Source: an uncultured Collinsella sp.
Lineage (GTDB): Bacteria > Actinomycetota > Coriobacteriia > Coriobacteriales > Coriobacteriaceae
Assembly: GCA_959599635.1 (NCBI GenBank)
Contig: CAUGJN010000081.1
Location: 1-7,972, forward strand
Direction: 5' to 3'
Length of the DNA: 7,972 nucleotides
Each line of letters starts with the position of its first letter. Position 1 is the stretch's first letter. Made by a program: the position numbers and the translations under genes. This document shows, one piece after another, positions 5,321 to 7,972 of this stretch. A model generated the notes under the pieces. It searched no databases, was not told the origin of the DNA, and worked only from the letters and a program-made list of their open reading frames with translations.

Positions 5321-6558
5321 TTAATATAGGTACGATGCGGAAACTTTAGACCCGGGAACAGCTTGCTCGTCAGCTCGCAGAAATAACCGTCCGTCATGCT
5401 CGCGATGTAATCCACCACGGCTTGATCCTTGTCGTCCTGCCAGGCATAGGTACGATCGTAGTAGGAAAGCTGCTGCTCAATGCGCGAAATATGGTGCTTA
5501 AAGATATAAGAGGACTCGTCGCCACTGTTTAGATCCCGCAGGCAACGGTCGTAGAGCTTTTCGAACGCCTCGCTCAGCTCCTCCTCGGAATCGCCCTCGA
5601 TACCGCCCTTGCTATAGATCTTCTCGTAATTCTCCCGCTTGGCACGGCGAATTTCCTCAAACAGGTCCTCGCTCATCTCGATGCGCGGCTTACCATAGCT
5701 ATGCTCAACGATATCGATGGAAGCGTGCGTGAGGATCCAGCTGTTATAGGCGCCGCCCCGACCATCGTCAAAAGCGTCGGGCGAAAGCAGACCCGCCGCG
5801 ATCGCATCCTGACGGTCACGACCGACGTAGGCAAGAATATCCGAGATGCGAACGACGCAGCCCTCGAGCGTCATGGGACGCAGGTGCCCAATGGCGCCAT
5901 AGCCCGTGGCGATGCAGTCCTCGACCGCCTGATCGAACTGGTCAAAGGAGCCCATATCCGACAATTCAAACACGCGCTGCTCGTACTCGCCGTTATGGCA
6001 TAACACGCCGTCGAGCGTCTGGAGTGACACGTTGCGGCCGCACAGCGCGTCGAGCACGCGGACCGACTGCACGTTATGGAAAAAATAACGCCCCGTACGC
6101 TCATGATAGATATCGTTGAGGAAGCGCTCGCCGGCATGGCCGAAAGGCGTGTGTCCCAAGTCGTGGCCCAGGCCAATCGCCTCGATCAGATCGCAATTGA
6201 GCCCCAGGGCGCGACCGATATCGCGCGCAATGCGGGAGACAAGCTGCACGTGCAAACCGCGGCGTGACAGATCGTCATTGCTACGGAAGCTAAAGACCTG
6301 CGTTTTGCCTGCATAACGGGTGTACGCCGGAAGATGAAGTATCTTTTCGGTATCGCGCATAAACGCCGGACGCATAAGCGTGCCTTTGTCGGCGGCGCGA
6401 TCAATACGACGAATGACCTGATCGTCGTTGCAACGATACGGGTTAACATAGCCCGAAGCACGATCGGTGGCAATGCGCTCGAAAAGTTCGGGCGACAACG
6501 CCGAGGGAATACGGTCCATACGCGCCTTAATGACGGCCGTTTCTTGATTAGTTGCCAT
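5311..6558 (-). CDS. dgt: Deoxyguanosinetriphosphate triphosphohydrolase-like HD-domain protein
   Basis: This 415-residue cytoplasmic enzyme belongs to the dGTPase family, metal-dependent HD hydrolases that cleave dNTPs to deoxynucleoside plus triphosphate and so influence the dNTP pool. The HD metal site is visible: H103 in RRGLHVQLVSRIAR, H132-D133 in ALGHDLGH-like IGLGHDLGHTPFGHAGE (128-144), and D240 in VVRISDILAYVGRD. H188 in LCHNGEYE is also conserved-looking. The N-terminal PAYTRYAGKTQVF (77-89) is the family's substrate-pocket region. The ATG at 6558 is chosen because AAGGAG lies 6 nt upstream; an in-frame extension to 6609 has no such site and overlaps the upstream gene. The AAGGA of the ribosome binding site can pair with TCCTT (minus strand, hairpin at 6566-6578). 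It follows the prepilin peptidase after 31 nt and is probably cotranscribed. True substrate preference (dGTP or other dNTPs) cannot be read from sequence. Confidence 0.93.
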   Translation of the reverse strand: MATNQETAVIKARMDRIPSALSPELFERIATDRASGYVNPYRCNDDQVIRRIDRAADKGTLMRPAFMRDTEKILHLPAYTRYAGKTQVFSFRSNDDLSRRGLHVQLVSRIARDIGRALGLNCDLIEAIGLGHDLGHTPFGHAGERFLNDIYHERTGRYFFHNVQSVRVLDALCGRNVSLQTLDGVLCHNGEYEQRVFELSDMGSFDQFDQAVEDCIATGYGAIGHLRPMTLEGCVVRISDILAYVGRDRQDAIAAGLLSPDAFDDGRGGAYNSWILTHASIDIVEHSYGKPRIEMSEDLFEEIRRAKRENYEKIYSKGGIEGDSEEELSEAFEKLYDRCLRDLNSGDESSYIFKHHISRIEQQLSYYDRTYAWQDDKDQAVVDYIASMTDGYFCELTSKLFPGLKFPHRTYINER

Positions 6559-6589
6559 GGCATGCTCCTTAAGAAGGATGCGCAATCGG

Positions 6590-7012
6590 TTACAAAGTGC
6601 AGCCCACAACCTCGATTATGGCAAAAATCGGCACCAAAAACGGGAGCAATGGCAGGGAGCGCGATTTCGTGATGAGGCAGGAGAGGGCCAGGGCCAGGAG
6701 CGCGCCGGCAAATGCCACGATGCCACCCATAGGGTCGAGCGTGCAAAGCGCGAAAAGTGCCTTAGCATCTCCCATGCCGATGCCCTGGGTTTGGCGAAGA
6801 CGACGCCAGAGGGACTCAGTCAGCACGAGAGCAAGATACACGATGACAGCAAGACCTGCGTGGTCAAGCGCTGTGTTCAAACCGAGATCGAACCAAACAC
6901 CCGCTAACGCCGCCACCGCACACGCGCCGACAAGCGAATTCGGGAACCGCCGATCACGAGCATCGATAACGGCGCCAGCAATAGCAAACAACCAAAACGG
7001 GATATAGACCAT
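6590..7012 (-). CDS. A24-family prepilin peptidase (TadV/CpaA-like, minimal form)
   Basis: This 140-residue polytopic membrane protein looks like a type IV prepilin leader peptidase of the short, methylase-lacking kind. These aspartic proteases remove leader peptides from pilin or pseudopilin precursors at the cytoplasmic membrane face. Both catalytic aspartates are present: D17 in VIDARDRRFPN (15-25) and D82 in the GxGD motif GIGMGDAK (77-84). Hydrophobic segments lie at about 3-16, 28-41, 52-66, 84-108 and 117-138. The ATG at 7012 follows GAGGAGG at 6 nt; an in-frame extension to 7057 runs into the terminator hairpin and is rejected. The protein is at the short end of the family. No pilin, ATPase or other pilus gene is in the window, so its substrate must be encoded elsewhere. 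Spacing suggests cotranscription with dgt, although I found no convincing promoter in the 30 nt between the terminator and this gene. Confidence 0.86.
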   Translation of the reverse strand: MVYIPFWLFAIAGAVIDARDRRFPNSLVGACAVAALAGVWFDLGLNTALDHAGLAVIVYLALVLTESLWRRLRQTQGIGMGDAKALFALCTLDPMGGIVAFAGALLALALSCLITKSRSLPLLPFLVPIFAIIEVVGCTL

Positions 7013-7040
7013 CGAACGCCTCCTCGAGTTACATCGCATA

Positions 7041-7085
7041 AACAAAAACCACCACAAAGGTGCCTGTCCCCTTTGTGGTGGTTTT
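7041..7085 (-). terminator. Strong rho-independent terminator after the glycosyltransferase gene
   Basis: AAAACCACCACAAAGG (7045-7060) and CCTTTGTGGTGGTTTT (7070-7085) form a perfect 16-bp stem around a 9-nt loop. On the minus strand the stem is followed by TTTTTGTTT, the expected U-tract. It starts 9 nt after the glycosyltransferase stop. The A-rich/T-rich ends make it partly bidirectional, though the plus strand gives only TTTT before GG. A nearby extra GGTGGT (7086-7091) repeats the stem sequence. Confidence 0.88.
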
Positions 7086-7093
7086 GGTGGTGA

Positions 7094-7972
7094 TTATTTG
7101 GCGCCTTGCATGACCTCGTCAAGGGTGACGTTGACGGCGTGCTGCGTCGGAACCCAGTCGACCTTCAGGAACAGCGCAGCCACCGTGATGGGGATATAGC
7201 TGAACATAAAGATCGGGAAGGTAAACAGGTTAGTCACCAGGCGCCACTTTTGCGCGCAGTGAATATGCTTGTACTCAAAGATAGTCGTGAGCAGCGCCAG
7301 GATGAAGAAAGTCTGATACATCATGGCGAAGGTCATAATGAGCGAAGCGGCGCACGCCTGCATCTCGACTTCGGTTGCCAAGAAACCATGCGAAAGGCCA
7401 CCCACAATCAAGAACGTCGCATTAGCGAGCATCGAGATCAAGGACAGCAGCATACCCGGGGCGATGGTCATAAACATGTCGTAGGCGGCAAAGCGATGAT
7501 AGCGGAAGGTCGATTTGACCAGGTGCTTACCGTAGGTAAAGAACACCTGGTAGAAGCCCTTGGTCCAGCGCATGCGCTGTTTCCAGGACGCCTTAAACGT
7601 CACGGGCTGTTCGTCAAAGAACTCCGCCGGCGCATAACCGATGCGAATGCCGTGAATGGCACAGAACGTAGTGAACTGGATGTCCTCGGTCAGCGTATGG
7701 AACTGCCAGCCGTGCATGCCCTCAATTACGCTGGCGGAGATGAGGTAGCCCGAACCAGAGACGGCACAAGACGTCTTGCAGATGTTGCGCGCGTTGTTGA
7801 GGAAGCGGGCCTCACGCAGATACCAGGTGGCGTTGGCAGACGAAATCCACGAGCTGCCGAAGTTCTTGGAGTTACGATAGCTCGTAACCACATGGAAGCC
7901 CTGGTCAAAGGCATCATTCATCTTGGAGACGTAATCGCGGGAGATAACGTTGTCGGCATCGAAGATAAAGTA
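7094..7972 (-). CDS. Membrane-bound processive family 2 glycosyltransferase, C-terminal part (cut by window edge)
   Basis: The last 292 residues of a GT2 glycosyltransferase are visible; the N-terminus lies beyond the right edge, so the ATG at 7921 is internal. Numbering from the edge, the metal-binding DxD is in FIFDADN (2-8), the acceptor-site TED at 95-97, and the processive-enzyme signature QRMRW at 132-136. These three motifs are those of hyaluronan, chitin, cellulose and poly-N-acetylglucosamine synthases, which polymerise a nucleotide-sugar at the membrane inner face and usually export the chain. Hydrophobic segments follow at about 163-192, 206-233 and 247-269. A short tail begins with WVPTQH (273-278), a motif common in this group. 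It probably makes a cell-surface polysaccharide or glycolipid, but the sugar cannot be named. A strong terminator follows directly. Confidence 0.92.
   Translation of the reverse strand, partial: YFIFDADNVISRDYVSKMNDAFDQGFHVVTSYRNSKNFGSSWISSANATWYLREARFLNNARNICKTSCAVSGSGYLISASVIEGMHGWQFHTLTEDIQFTTFCAIHGIRIGYAPAEFFDEQPVTFKASWKQRMRWTKGFYQVFFTYGKHLVKSTFRYHRFAAYDMFMTIAPGMLLSLISMLANATFLIVGGLSHGFLATEVEMQACAASLIMTFAMMYQTFFILALLTTIFEYKHIHCAQKWRLVTNLFTFPIFMFSYIPITVAALFLKVDWVPTQHAVNVTLDEVMQGAK

Noticed and set aside
7013..7057. Upstream in-frame start for the prepilin peptidase
   Set aside because: It would begin inside the terminator hairpin and lacks a ribosome binding site, whereas GAGGAGG precedes the ATG at 7012.

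Overview
The window looks like a stretch of chromosome from a moderately GC-rich Gram-positive, most probably a Coriobacteriia actinobacterium close to Collinsella. That assignment is inferred from codon and base composition (short stretches counted by hand gave about 53-58 % GC), from the rarA / DUF948 / alaS neighbourhood that is common in Actinobacteria, from U-tract intrinsic terminators, and from a Gram-positive-type LexA box. Eight of the nine genes lie on the minus strand, so the biological reading order runs from the right edge to the left.

Right to left: a membrane-bound processive family 2 glycosyltransferase (7094-7972, N-terminus outside the window) ends at a strong 16-bp hairpin terminator. 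Next come a small A24 prepilin peptidase (6590-7012) and a dGTP triphosphohydrolase-type HD hydrolase (5311-6558). A perfect CGAAC-N4-GTTCG LexA-type box overlaps the dgt stop codon and sits just upstream of a TATACT -10 element. These presumably drive rarA (3901-5250), which encodes the replication-associated AAA+ ATPase.

Downstream of rarA is a tightly packed four-gene unit. It encodes a membrane-anchored coiled-coil DUF948 protein (3213-3800), a short RsbW/SpoIIAB-like anti-sigma candidate (2843-3220), a SigB/SigF-type alternative sigma factor (2050-2841) and an AI-2E-family permease with a long acidic tail (641-2053). Junctions are an 8-nt overlap, a 1-nt gap and a 4-nt ATGA overlap, which suggests translational coupling. 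The anti-sigma candidate lacks the Asn of the N-box and the DxGxG box, so it may not be a kinase, and no anti-anti-sigma gene is present here.

The left end holds a small AT-richer two-helix membrane protein gene on the plus strand (395-634) with its own sigma-70-type promoter. It lies tail to tail with the permease. The only minus-strand terminator (273-302) lies beyond it, so the operon mRNA would run antisense through it. That terminator abuts the promoter of alaS, whose first 66 codons occupy 1-200.

No tRNA, rRNA, CRISPR array or insertion sequence was seen. The most notable points are the degenerate anti-sigma factor within a stress-sigma operon placed between rarA and alaS, and the likely SOS control of rarA.
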